A stretch of DNA of 64,000 bases from CAZDBA01 sp965224765 (GTDB lineage Bacteria; Planctomycetota; Planctomycetia; Pirellulales; Pirellulaceae), in NCBI GenBank assembly GCA_965224765.1, contig CBDDAC010000011.1, forward strand, positions 73,591-137,590, read 5' to 3'. The translations under genes and the position numbers were made by a program. The notes under the pieces are model-generated. The model did no database searches and was not told where the DNA came from. It was given only the letters and a program-made list of their open reading frames with translations. Shown here in pieces: positions 27,932-37,099 of this stretch. Within the stretch, counting starts at the first letter, position 1. The number at the start of each line of letters is the position of its first letter.

Positions 27932-28207
27932 TTGCCGTTTGGTGATGGGCCTTTCATTGATAGCAACTTTAATCAAGCTCGTTCGACACACACGAACAAT
28001 CGTGATCAAAATACATCGGACCTCAAGAATGATTCGCGAGAAAGTGCTGTAACTCCGGGACGCTCGTCGAGCAATCAGCCTTCCATGGATGCGATCGTAA
28101 TAAATTTCATGGATCGCTATGACAGTAATGGCGATGGAAATATTGACGCCGAGGAACAGAAAAAACTTGATGGACGGGTAAGATCGCAACTCGACTTGAT
28201 CGAATAA
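27932..28207 (+). CDS. Small EF-hand protein or gene remnant
   Basis: 91-residue frame ending in one canonical EF-hand loop, DSNGDGNIDAEE, in the helix context FMDRYDSNGDGNIDAEEQKK. The preceding half is Ser/Asn-rich with no signal peptide. Planctomycete EF-hand proteins normally carry several loops behind a signal peptide, so this may be the surviving 3' end of a larger gene. Start uncertain. Confidence 0.5.
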   Translation: MPFGDGPFIDSNFNQARSTHTNNRDQNTSDLKNDSRESAVTPGRSSSNQPSMDAIVINFMDRYDSNGDGNIDAEEQKKLDGRVRSQLDLIE

Positions 28208-28442
28208 TGCTGGAAGACGGCAGCGAGATTTTCCAATCAGTCCTTTCCGAGAAAGACTGGAAGCAAGTCGCTCCTTCATTTCCCGCACCAAAGCAGTAAC
28301 CTTTGATTGTGCGCTGCGTCGCACATGTGCCAGCCCATAGTCGACCGATACGGCCGGTTTCTTCTTTCGACAATCGCAAGGTAATGATGATGATATTTAT
28401 TCATCTGCGTACGAATCAATTGGCATAGATATCTGGGCTTCA

Positions 28443-28505
28443 TGGAAACCCGACGCGTAAGCGAGGACGTGTCAGGTTCGTCCTCGCTGACGCTTCGGGT
28501 TTCCA
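28443..28505. repeat. Long hairpin repeat element
   Basis: Two 27-bp arms (28443-28469 and 28479-28505) pair with only two mismatches around a 9-base loop. The arm starts TGGAAACCCGACGCGTAAGC. A related GTCGGGTTTCCATTCAATC piece lies at about 28562. Probably a dispersed intergenic repeat. Confidence 0.7.
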
Positions 28506-28777
28506 TAAAGTACTGCTTCTAAGTTATCGCTTCATGCACGAATGAAAAAATCACAGCCTCGTCGGGTTTCCATTCAATCATCGAAGAACGTGGTTTCTCA
28601 AAATGCACTTGCCGCAGAGCGGCTATTTCCCCTAGTCCTAGACTTCCAGTTTGGGGAGGCTACCCAGTATAGGACTTGAGTCGCTGGCGGCGTCGCCAAT
28701 CAAACCGTGCGTCCTTCCCTTGTCGTCGAGAGGATGTGAAGGATCCTCCATCGCGATCAAGCGTTCTTCGATTTCAC

Positions 28778-29161
28778 TCAATTCCATTTTGTAATCGACT
28801 CCCTTGCGGATAGATACTCAAACCGCGACTCAAGCGACTTTTGAAACGCCGCAATATCTGCAGAACACTTTTCTGGCGTCATCTGTTTTGCCGAACGCAG
28901 AAGCAACTTTCCATTCATCACGGTCGCGAAGTCATCAACCAGTTGAATAATCTCCCCCGCTGAATTTTCCAGTTCAAGGGTTGCAGTGTTCTCCACTGGC
29001 CGTGCCATCAATTCCAACAGTTTCAATTGGTCTTCCGCCATTCGTCTTTCGAATCGCCACTGGTTGTTCTTGCAGGCATCACGAATCGCGGCCACCGTTA
29101 CATTGTTAACTTCGAAAAGAAGGCGGAGCAACAATAGCCCAAGAACAATCTGTTTGTCCAA
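28778..29161 (-). CDS. Hypothetical helical protein
   Basis: 127 aa, no family recognised. Predicted mostly alpha-helical, with an N-terminal hydrophobic stretch (VLGLLLLRLLFEVNNVTVAAI) that is too polar afterwards to be a clear TM helix. No ribosome-binding site stands out. Flanked by a repeat-bearing gap on one side and a 780-bp gap on the other. Could be spurious. Confidence 0.35.
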   Translation of the reverse strand: MDKQIVLGLLLLRLLFEVNNVTVAAIRDACKNNQWRFERRMAEDQLKLLELMARPVENTATLELENSAGEIIQLVDDFATVMNGKLLLRSAKQMTPEKCSADIAAFQKSLESRFEYLSARESITKWN

Positions 29162-29945
29162 TTCTTCTAGAAGAAAAGTCTTGACGCGACAACACCCTCT
29201 AATACGCTAGAAGGTTTAAAAGGGGAGCGGAGCCAGATGGCAAGAAAAGCAATAATCTAAGGCACGGCGAGTTGGAACTGATGATTCTGAATGTGCTCTG
29301 CCGCTCTAGCGATGCCTTTTTGACGATTGAGGTAAATCACATCACGGCGAGACATGCCGTTGGTTTCGGTAGAGGGGAACGGACGCAATATCATTCTAAA
29401 CGCCAACTCGAGTTCAAGAAATTTGATGGTCGGAGAATTTTTCGCCCGAACTTAGGAATATACTGGGCGACGATGACCCATTGCTTGCGCCTTAAACCGA
29501 CCAATGTTGCAGGTTGTAGAAGTTCAAGGGTTGGTACACGGGCAAAACACTGCATGACATTCTGAGGACAAGATGTAGTGACATTCCGCTCAACATGTTC
29601 ATTTTGCCACAATTCGAACGAGCGTTTAATTGACGACAATTACAACTTGCTGAAGGACGGAACATCGTGTCCACTTGAGAAATCGTTTTTCATTTTTCAC
29701 TTCCTATGTCGCATTTGGCATTTTGCTGTTGCGAATTCAGTCATTCTTCATAAAGTACCCATAGACGCCCAACGCTTTGGCCAAAAAATCTTCCAAACAG
29801 CGTTGGACGGAAATTAGGAGATGCGAATAGAGGAGCAATTACTTTCCTGTTTTTTCATGTCGTCGATTCGTTTGAAACGCCTCTATTAATTCTTTTGGCC
29901 AATTGAATTTTCTTGATATTGCAACGACGAGTAATTGGTTACAAA
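29162..29945. other. Long gap without recognised gene
   Basis: About 780 bp upstream of the ECF sigma gene. Frames on both strands reach 80-100 codons, but the sequences show no known motif and no ribosome-binding site. It likely holds decayed coding sequence plus the sigma gene promoter. Confidence 0.4.
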
Positions 29946-30581
29946 ATGGCAGATCCATTTCCATCGATATCCAGTTTGGTCCCCCACCTGCGAGAGGATG
30001 ATTTTGACTCATGGCAAAGTCTTTTCGATCGTTTTCATACGGGCATGCTCAGCAAGGCGCGTCGTTTGCTCAAATCATCAGAATTGCAAATGACGATTGA
30101 TCCTGACGATCTCATTCAGGAAACATTCAAAAAGGCTTGGCTTGGTTTTGGCTCTTTTCGCGGTGAAAATACCGCTCAGCTGGCCAAATGGTTATTAACC
30201 ATACTCAAAAATACATTTCTTAATCATTGTCGTTCAAAGCCGTCGTTCGACCAAAGGGCATCGAATCTTCCTGATTGGGAAATCTTGTGTGACCCAGGCG
30301 AGACGCCCGCCGAAACTCTGGATTCTCTGGAACAAGAGGCAAGACTTCATGCCTGTATCGCCGAATTGAGTCCGGATGACCAGCAACTACTTTCCCTAAA
30401 GAATTTCGAAGGGCTCACCTATCGTGAAATTGCCGATCAGCTCGAATCCACGGCAAGTACCGTCTGCGGAATGCACAGTCGCGCGATGCATCGCCTTTCC
30501 AAGTTAATTCGGTCTGAATCGTACTGCTTGGTAATTCGAAAAAAGCTGGAGCCGCCTGCGTCTGAAGAAAAACCCGAGTGA
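29946..30581 (+). CDS. ECF RNA polymerase sigma factor
   Basis: 211 aa from the Met at 29946 (MADPFPSISS). Region 2 is FDRFHTGMLSKARRLLKSSE with IDPDDLIQETFKKAWLGFGSFRG (-10 recognition), and region 4 is LSPDDQQLLSLKNFEGLTYREIADQLESTASTVCGMHSRAMHRLSKLI (-35 recognition HTH). No anti-sigma gene adjoins. Instead a kinase gene converges 70 bp away, the arrangement of the planctomycete ECF-STK groups, where the kinase or a linked zinc-finger domain is thought to control the sigma factor. Confidence 0.9.
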   Translation: MADPFPSISSLVPHLREDDFDSWQSLFDRFHTGMLSKARRLLKSSELQMTIDPDDLIQETFKKAWLGFGSFRGENTAQLAKWLLTILKNTFLNHCRSKPSFDQRASNLPDWEILCDPGETPAETLDSLEQEARLHACIAELSPDDQQLLSLKNFEGLTYREIADQLESTASTVCGMHSRAMHRLSKLIRSESYCLVIRKKLEPPASEEKPE

Positions 30582-30651
30582 ACTCGAATTTTTTACACGT
30601 CAAGCCAGAGACCGACCAAGCCTGCGTCGTTGGCATAGGGCACCTCAGGAT

Positions 30652-33600
30652 TTAGCGGATCGGCATGTCGGGCATTGTGTCGGCCTGTTCTTCGGAAACG
30701 ATCACACGTTGTTTTTCCCATTTCGTTACATCATTTGGTTGCTCGGCCAGTCGATGGATTTCGATAATGCGATCGATACTGCGAAGCACATACCAACGAA
30801 AGTAGGGCTGCTCAGTACATGCGTGACAATTACGCAGGCCTTCAAAGGCAGCGTTTGCCTTCTTTTGCGCTTCCTCATATTTCCCTTCATGTGCCAAGCA
30901 TAATCCTAAAATACTTTTGGCGCGGAGCGCATGTTCCGTGGCTACCCGTTCAAAGCGGAGGGGTACCGTCGAATTCCATTCTTGGGTTTCCAAAATGATC
31001 GCTTTGGCTTTGTCAAACTCATCGAGACCGGCGTGGCATTCGGCCAGCGATATTTTGGCCCAGGTACCGTGACTGTAATATTCGTTGGAAGTGGCGGGAA
31101 TCGACTCTCGCCAGTTGATGATGACAGGTATCGCAGCATCGTATTTTGAATTGACCATCAAGTGATTTTGGTAATAGCCAACGTAGATAACTGAGTAGTA
31201 GTCGGACTCTCCAAAATGCTTTTTGCACAAATCCACAACTTTGACAAACTGTGCAGTTGCCTCTTCAACTCGACCGCCAAGCTGAAGAGCAACGGCGTAA
31301 TTCTTTTGTTCGTAGATCGCGACTTGGGAACTTTCGCCATACTCCTCGACGATTTGGTCGGTGTACGCTTTCTGCATTTGAAGCACTGCTTCGGATTGCT
31401 TGCAGCGAAGATACAACGCGCGCAAATCAGCAAAGGCATCTTGAGTGCGTATGTGACCAGGTCCCAATTGAAAACGGTAGTGCTCAAGGACTTGAGTTGA
31501 TAGGCGAATTGCCTCCGTGTGTTCTCCTGCCAGGAAGAAGCATTTCGACAATTCGTGGAGAAAATGAATGGCTTCCTCGTCTGGAAGGTTGGCTTCTCGG
31601 TGCAATGCCAACACACAGTTCCCGAGTTCGATGGCCTTTTGATAGGACCTTGTGGAACGGTAGGCAATGACCAGATGATGCATGACCCGCAAAGCTTCAA
31701 TGGATGTTTCGCCATACCGCTGCTCAAAATAAGGCAAGCATGTCTGCAATAACGTCACCGCTTCTGCCTCGCGGTTCGAGCCGTTGTACAATTGCCCCAG
31801 CCTGCACTGTGCCTTCGCCAAATATTCTTCATAGAGTTCAACCGCGTCGGCGACTTGATGATCCCTGAGTGTATTTTCGAGTGATTTCACAACGGCAGAG
31901 TTGGGGAGTGGACTTGGTGCGATCAAATGTTCTGTGAGCAACTGCGATAGATCGAGTCGAACTTGATCAGTGTTCGGACTTTCAGGCCCCAGCACTTCTT
32001 CCGTTTCGGCATTTAAATTTGACAGGAGCTCAAGGGCTTCGTGCGAATTTCCATTCTTTTTTAGCAGCCGCACAAGTGACAATGTCAAGTCAACTGCGAC
32101 AGCATGACTGGTCGGGTACTCGGCTTTGGCGATATTGATCGCTCGACGGGCAATCAATATCGCTTTTGCGTCACGACCTGACGCTTTATAGACAGACATC
32201 AGGCAGCGGCAGCAGTTCATCTCGTCAGCCGGTAGACGTGCCAGACGTTTCGTGTCGAGGTGAGATTGTAGCTTTTCGGCAATCACGTTGGCACCGTTGA
32301 GATCGGCAGCATTGAGTAAGATATTCGCCATAGATGTTAAGATTCGAATCGAGTATCGATGATCGATGCCATACTTCTCCATAAACGAATCACTCGCTTT
32401 TTTGCCGATTTCAACGGCCTTATCTGCTTGCCCATCCTTGCTGTACGCCATCGCCAATCTCATTTTGTCTTCCAGCGCTACCGGTTCGCTTGGATCATTG
32501 GGTCGCGCCCCAAGATCGATCACTTTTTTAAACAGTACGATGGCTTCGGGGAACTCATCCAGCTCGTACGCACAGCTTCCATAATTTCTTAAACAGGACA
32601 GAGTCTTGACATTATTCTCGCCATAGACACTCAAATGCACTTCGTGGGCCCGTTGGAATTGAGTTTTGGCGGTTTTGTAGTCACCCATTCGATAGGCAAT
32701 GTGCCCAATGGATTTGCGTATCATCGCTTCAACCTGTGGGTCGCCGGTATAGTCTTTGTGGTCGGCGCGACTGACCATTGCCAACATGAAATCATTAAAT
32801 GATACATTCAAAAAGGAGGGGGCAAAATTCGTCCCTGGATTCACAACAACGGCTTGAAAAAAGAACGAAACTGCGTTGGCTCGGTCAGCTTCGATCTTGG
32901 CGAAAGCTCGTTCCCGCAAAGCCCAGAACGAAACAGCGGTTCCCGCCATTAAAAGAGACGCAATCGAAATTGCGAGTGACGCGACGAAACGATGTTTGGA
33001 AAAATACATTCGCATTTGGTATGTCTTGGATGGACGTCTTGCAAGCACCGGATCACGGTTCAGGAAACTTCGGACATCTCTCGCAAATGTAGCAACGCCA
33101 TCGTAGCGCCGATCGGGGTCCTTCTCCAACGATTTCAGGACAACCCAATCTAAATCGTTGCGAGGGCTCCCTTGCCATCTCCGTCGAAGGCTTTTCAAAG
33201 CTCCCTCTTTCTTGCGCGCGGTCGATTCTCCAAGTTGTCGGAGCCTTACACTCGGGGCAGGAGGCACCTCTTCCAAGACTTGCTTGGCCAATTCGGAGAA
33301 GCTGATTGAAACGTAGGTCTCATGGCGAATTGGAGTTGTTCCGGTCAGTAATTGATAAAGGACTACACCCAGTGAATAGATGTCACTGCGCGTATCCGCT
33401 CTTTTCGGACTCAAACCCAAAGGCCCGCCGATCTGTTCGGGACTCATCCATAAGGGGGATCCGATCATCATGGGTTCACGGGTGATTGATGGAAGTTCGT
33501 GACCACCGTCAGATTCAAATGCCTTGGCAAGTCCAAAATCAATTACCTTCACCGTGGGTTCGCCGTCGACATCAACGATCAGCACATTGGATGGTTTAAT

Positions 33601-34236
33601 GTCACGGTGAATCATTCCTTTCTGGTGTGCGTGTTGAATCGCGCTGCATAACTGCAGGAAAAGCTTGAGCCGTTTCACGACTGACAGTCGATTTTGTTCA
33701 CAGTATTTCACAATTGAGATACCGGAAATGTACTCCATAACAAAATAGGGGCGACCAGTGGGCGTAAGCCCGGCGTCCAAAACGCGAGCAATATTGGGGT
33801 GGGACATGACAGCTAATGCCTGCCGCTCAACCGAAAAACGCCGCACGAAGTCTTCAGAATCAAATCCCGGTTTGATTAGCTTAATCGCGACTTGCCGCTG
33901 AACTCGCTTTTGTTGCTGGGCAAGCCAGACCGTGCCCATTCCTCCCTGCCCAATTTTTCGCAATAGCCGAAAATCGCCAAGTTCAGTTCCAGTTAAATCA
34001 AATTCAGAAATGGAGTTACTTGAAAGTTGATCCGGATTCTCTGGAAATAGATCCCGCTCCAACGTAATTCGTTCTCGCACACGTTGGGCAATATTTTCTG
34101 AGATGCCGCATTCACGAATGTAGTCCTCCAGATTGGATGATTTCTCTCGTTTGGACCAATCTTCAAAGTCGACTTGCAATTGATTGAGCGTTTCGTCGTC
34201 GACTTCGCCAAACGGGTTCGTTGGTTTTGAATTCAT
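30652..34236 (-). CDS. Ser/Thr protein kinase with TM helix and TPR array
   Basis: 1194 aa. Residues 1-70 form a short helical N-terminal segment. The kinase domain spans about 88-390: glycine loop GQGGMGTVWLA (97-107), VAIK Lys119, HRDIKPSN with catalytic Asp212, DFG 233-235, and a Pro/Glu APE-like WMSPEQ. A TM helix follows at about 415-440 (FVASLAISIASLLMAGTAVSFWAL). The rest is a long TPR array (NYGSCAYELDEFPEAIVLFKK, ELSKCFFLAGEHTEAIRLS, KISLAECHAGLDEFDKAKAI) predicted outside the membrane. Likely a transmembrane signalling kinase; the convergent ECF sigma factor is its probable partner. Confidence 0.92.
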   Translation of the reverse strand: MNSKPTNPFGEVDDETLNQLQVDFEDWSKREKSSNLEDYIRECGISENIAQRVRERITLERDLFPENPDQLSSNSISEFDLTGTELGDFRLLRKIGQGGMGTVWLAQQQKRVQRQVAIKLIKPGFDSEDFVRRFSVERQALAVMSHPNIARVLDAGLTPTGRPYFVMEYISGISIVKYCEQNRLSVVKRLKLFLQLCSAIQHAHQKGMIHRDIKPSNVLIVDVDGEPTVKVIDFGLAKAFESDGGHELPSITREPMMIGSPLWMSPEQIGGPLGLSPKRADTRSDIYSLGVVLYQLLTGTTPIRHETYVSISFSELAKQVLEEVPPAPSVRLRQLGESTARKKEGALKSLRRRWQGSPRNDLDWVVLKSLEKDPDRRYDGVATFARDVRSFLNRDPVLARRPSKTYQMRMYFSKHRFVASLAISIASLLMAGTAVSFWALRERAFAKIEADRANAVSFFFQAVVVNPGTNFAPSFLNVSFNDFMLAMVSRADHKDYTGDPQVEAMIRKSIGHIAYRMGDYKTAKTQFQRAHEVHLSVYGENNVKTLSCLRNYGSCAYELDEFPEAIVLFKKVIDLGARPNDPSEPVALEDKMRLAMAYSKDGQADKAVEIGKKASDSFMEKYGIDHRYSIRILTSMANILLNAADLNGANVIAEKLQSHLDTKRLARLPADEMNCCRCLMSVYKASGRDAKAILIARRAINIAKAEYPTSHAVAVDLTLSLVRLLKKNGNSHEALELLSNLNAETEEVLGPESPNTDQVRLDLSQLLTEHLIAPSPLPNSAVVKSLENTLRDHQVADAVELYEEYLAKAQCRLGQLYNGSNREAEAVTLLQTCLPYFEQRYGETSIEALRVMHHLVIAYRSTRSYQKAIELGNCVLALHREANLPDEEAIHFLHELSKCFFLAGEHTEAIRLSTQVLEHYRFQLGPGHIRTQDAFADLRALYLRCKQSEAVLQMQKAYTDQIVEEYGESSQVAIYEQKNYAVALQLGGRVEEATAQFVKVVDLCKKHFGESDYYSVIYVGYYQNHLMVNSKYDAAIPVIINWRESIPATSNEYYSHGTWAKISLAECHAGLDEFDKAKAIILETQEWNSTVPLRFERVATEHALRAKSILGLCLAHEGKYEEAQKKANAAFEGLRNCHACTEQPYFRWYVLRSIDRIIEIHRLAEQPNDVTKWEKQRVIVSEEQADTMPDMPIR

Positions 34237-34369
34237 GTCTGCCTCGTGTCAGATAAACGAGTTTTTTGGAGCTGAATCAGCAAACGGTACGATTCCGATT
34301 GCATCAGTTTTGAGCGACGCTGCATTGCACGATTTCACATCTCACAAGGCGCACTTGCGCGACCAGAAA

Positions 34370-34450
34370 GGGGTCGGGAGTCTTTTCTGATCAAATACGA
34401 GAAAGCGAAATCAAACTAGTGCCGCGACCAACGTACTCCAGTCGCAATCA
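34370..34450. repeat. Diverged left half of RAYT-associated palindrome
   Basis: Begins GGGGTCGGGAGTCTTTTCTG as in the intact copies downstream, continues with a weakening match through GAGAAAG and CGTACTCCAGTC, and lacks the mirrored right arm. Confidence 0.6.
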
Positions 34451-34488
34451 ACGATGAAACGCCTCCCTTCCCCTTCTTCTCAATCTCG

Positions 34489-35154
34489 TTATTTCCCTTT
34501 GGGGCGACCTCGTGGACGAAGAGTTGATTCAAGCTGGAGTCGTTTTGCCGTTCGGCTAATCCAGACGTTGCTTCCATACGGTGAGCCTCGCTTTATGGCT
34601 CGTTGAAGAGAGGTGACTTCCGACTCGGTGTGCGGTTGATTAACCCAATTGGTCCAGCTGGACGGTTTTTTGACGGGCCAACGATCCAGAGGAACGTCAC
34701 CAGGTTCGTTTAGCGACTGCCACAGCGAGCCCCACCGCCAGTTTTCCGCTTTACGGACAAGATTGGCCTTCAACGCATTTCGTTCGACGTACCGGCAGAC
34801 GGTAAAGAAGTGTTCATCTGCCTGGATTGGAAAGGACTTGAATCGGCCCTGGTAGAGCGGGCCGGTACCAGTGGTTCCGTGATATGAATGCCAGCGTTGG
34901 GTATGAGTGACGGTCAGCCACCGCATATACTCCGACAAGTCGTTGTCGCCTTGCGGCCATAGTATCAGATGCCAGTGATTGGGCATCACACAAAACGAGA
35001 GGAGCCGACATCCGGCTTTTTCTCGTGCTTGCCACAGCACCTTCAGAAAGGCCAGGTAGTCGTCATCCGTTTCGAAAAGTGTTGAGCGTCCGACCGCCCG
35101 ATTGAGGACGTGGTACACGTAATTTCCAGAAGCAACACGCGGTCGACGAGGCAT
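34489..35154 (-). CDS. rayT: REP-associated tyrosine transposase (RAYT, TnpA_REP)
   Basis: 221 aa from Met 35154 (MPRRPRVASGNYVYHVLNRAVG), the usual RAYT start; the longer frame to 35196 runs into the repeat. HUH motif is FCVMPNHWHLILWP and the catalytic Tyr is in CRYVERNALKANLV. GPLYQGRFKSFPI is also typical. RAYTs act on short palindromes and are usually single-copy, domesticated relatives of IS200 transposases. The matching palindromes flank this gene (34370, 35172, 35422) and recur at 38850, so it is likely the enzyme that spread them. Intact. Confidence 0.92.
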   Translation of the reverse strand: MPRRPRVASGNYVYHVLNRAVGRSTLFETDDDYLAFLKVLWQAREKAGCRLLSFCVMPNHWHLILWPQGDNDLSEYMRWLTVTHTQRWHSYHGTTGTGPLYQGRFKSFPIQADEHFFTVCRYVERNALKANLVRKAENWRWGSLWQSLNEPGDVPLDRWPVKKPSSWTNWVNQPHTESEVTSLQRAIKRGSPYGSNVWISRTAKRLQLESTLRPRGRPKGK

Positions 35155-35171
35155 GGTAAGGGCAAGCAGAT

Positions 35172-35273
35172 GGGGTCGGGAGTCTTTTCTGTACAAATGC
35201 GAGAAAGTTAAATCAATCTAATCTCGCAATCAATATACCCCAGTCACCCAACAAAGAAAAGACTCCCGACCCC
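35172..35273. repeat. RAYT-associated palindromic element, copy A (intact)
   Basis: 102 bp. Left arm GGGGTCGGGAGTCTTTTCT mirrors the right arm AGAAAAGACTCCCGACCCC; internal GAGAAAGTTAAATCAATC and AATCTCG form a second inner element. It lies 17 bp upstream of the RAYT start. Confidence 0.85.
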
Positions 35274-35421
35274 TTTATTTCCGACTTACATGGATTGTGA
35301 CCGTGACGACGGGCGGTGTCCTTGATGGACATGATGGCTGCCAACCTCTGGCCTCCAGCGCGACTACGATTGCCGAAGCAGATCTTACGCATGATCACCA
35401 ATGGGCGGGGGCAAAGCCAAT

Positions 35422-35521
35422 GGGGTCGGGAGTCTTTTCTGTTCAAATGCGAGAAAGTTAAATCAATCTAATCTCGTAATCAAAATACTCCGGTCACCAA
35501 CAAAAAAAGACTCCCGACCCC
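35422..35521. repeat. RAYT-associated palindromic element, copy B (intact)
   Basis: 100 bp, nearly identical to copy A over the full length. It ends 2 bp before the stop codon of the ScdA_N-like gene, so insertion may have supplied or replaced that gene's last codons. Confidence 0.85.
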
Positions 35522-35523
35522 TT

Positions 35524-35916
35524 TCAGGGGCTCTCGATAACCGGTTTCTGCAGCAGATTTGCGTTTGAATCTTCAATCGCTTCGGCCAGTTTCGCCAGCA
35601 CAACATCAGGACCGATTCGTTTTCGGCGACATGCCTCTTCAAGTGAAAGAAACCCCTCGAGACAAAAGTCAATTTCGAATTGCATGAATACGTGGCGTGT
35701 TAATGGGTGCTCGGAAACCCATTCACCAATGGAAGAATCCCCGTTTAACTGCCTGACGGCCTTTTTCTTGATGACCAAGATGACTCCTGTCTGGAAAAAA
35801 ATGTAGGTATGGTCGATACGTTTCGGATCGGATCGACTGCGGTTTAAACTGAGCAGAACCGCACGGCCAGCGCGCGATTCTGCATGCAATAACGACCAGA
35901 AAAAGCGTTTGCACAA
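35524..35916 (-). CDS. ScdA_N / DUF542-like domain protein
   Basis: Residues about 58-120 match the N-terminal DUF542 domain of RIC-type iron-sulfur repair proteins: SIGEWVSEHPLTRHVFMQFEIDF, then LEEACRRKRIGPDVVLAKL. The usual CCxG motif is altered to FCLEG, keeping one Cys. No hemerythrin domain follows, so this would be a stand-alone DUF542 protein. The start is unclear: the first 50 residues of the frame do not fit the family, and a TTG just before VIKKKAVRQLNG is a candidate. The stop lies against a RAYT palindrome. Confidence 0.5.
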   Translation of the reverse strand: MCKRFFWSLLHAESRAGRAVLLSLNRSRSDPKRIDHTYIFFQTGVILVIKKKAVRQLNGDSSIGEWVSEHPLTRHVFMQFEIDFCLEGFLSLEEACRRKRIGPDVVLAKLAEAIEDSNANLLQKPVIESP

Positions 35917-36233
35917 CCAATGTTGATTGGAACACTAATTGCAGAAGGTCCATTGATTCTCAATCGCAAAACTCGTTCCATAAGAAATCGTTGTCAGAGC
36001 CCCAGGTAAAAAATGAAAACGTGGTACAAACCAGAGCCATGGAAGAGTCCGCAATCAAAACCAAGGCTCATTGCCGTTGATCACATCCATTTAAACGCTG
36101 AGCACTGGAGCTAGAGCCCGTCAACTCACCGGTAGAAACCGTGTATTCGGTGAAATTGCATAACAAAGCCAGAAAATCACCGACCCCACACATTTAATCG
36201 CACGTATATCTGAGCATAAAGTGAACTTGGCGA
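35917..36233. other. Intergenic, no gene recognised
   Basis: About 320 bp between divergent genes; likely promoters of the ScdA_N-like and Cys-rich genes. No repeat or RNA structure recognised. Confidence 0.35.
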
Positions 36234-36830
36234 GTGCATCAAACTCGCATATTCTATTTAGATCTTGTCCTAGGCGACTACCCAGTGCATCCTCATCGTC
36301 CATTTCGAATCGCACGCAACACCTTGTGTTTTAGCTTGGCGGTTGCTGTGTTGTGTATTCAGCCAGCCTTGGCTTGGGGTGACTCATGTGGGTGCGGTGG
36401 CAAAAAGGCGAAAATTGAGAATTCCACTTGTCAGACAAAATATCCGGTGGCTGGCAACTCATGCACAAAAAAAACGAAATCGTGCTGCCCATCAACAAAA
36501 GCAAATTCTTGTCGTTCTGAGAAAAGGGCGGAAGCGGATAACTCCAGCACGTTATCACAAGATACAGGCTGCGGATGCAGATCGTCTGCTAATAGCTGCG
36601 GTTGCACAGATTGCCAATGCGGTGATCCGAATCAACGTCCATCGTGTCCTGTCGGAATACCTACGGATACCAATCAGACACAAACTCAAACGTACGACAA
36701 CTTTCAGACCGAATGCCTGTCAGACTCAATCTATCCAAAATACCCTCCCGGGTCTCACTTCATTTTCTCGTATTTGACCTACAGGACGCCACTTCAAACA
36801 TGCGTCCTTCTCTCGCGTTTTACGTGTTAA
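36234..36830 (+). CDS. Cys-rich secreted protein, probable metal binder
   Basis: 198-residue frame; the real start may lie downstream of 36234. A signal peptide is visible (RNTLCFSLAVAVLCIQPALAW), followed by DSCGCGGKKAK, CCPSTKANSC and GCGCRSSANSCGCTDCQCG, about 15 Cys in 80 residues with CxC and CC spacing typical of copper or other thiophilic metal binding. The last 50 residues lose the Cys pattern and may be a frameshifted tail. Family not recognised. Next gene downstream is also Cys-rich and secreted, which suggests a metal-handling locus. Confidence 0.55.
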   Translation: MHQTRIFYLDLVLGDYPVHPHRPFRIARNTLCFSLAVAVLCIQPALAWGDSCGCGGKKAKIENSTCQTKYPVAGNSCTKKTKSCCPSTKANSCRSEKRAEADNSSTLSQDTGCGCRSSANSCGCTDCQCGDPNQRPSCPVGIPTDTNQTQTQTYDNFQTECLSDSIYPKYPPGSHFIFSYLTYRTPLQTCVLLSRFTC

Positions 36831-37099
36831 ATCGCTTTCTACAAGGTAATTGCGCGCTGACCTAAACAGCAAACTGCTGTCAGCACCGCTGCGAGCTGTC
36901 AAAACGTACCATTCCGCCTCGCCGATTGGTTTCGGTTTCGACATCACCCAATTGTCATGTTGTCCTACTTCACGACGACCGTTTCGCACCAACGTATTCA
37001 AAATGGTGCGGTAATCATTTAGCAAGCGACTAAACAATCAAAAAAAGATTTCAACTTAAGCAAACCAACATTTTTCTAAACAAGAACGGGAAACTCAAG

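Noticed and set aside
35213..35672. Two small minus-strand frames with similar C-termini (77 and 69 codons)
   Set aside because: Their similarity comes from reading the two RAYT palindromes; they are not genes.
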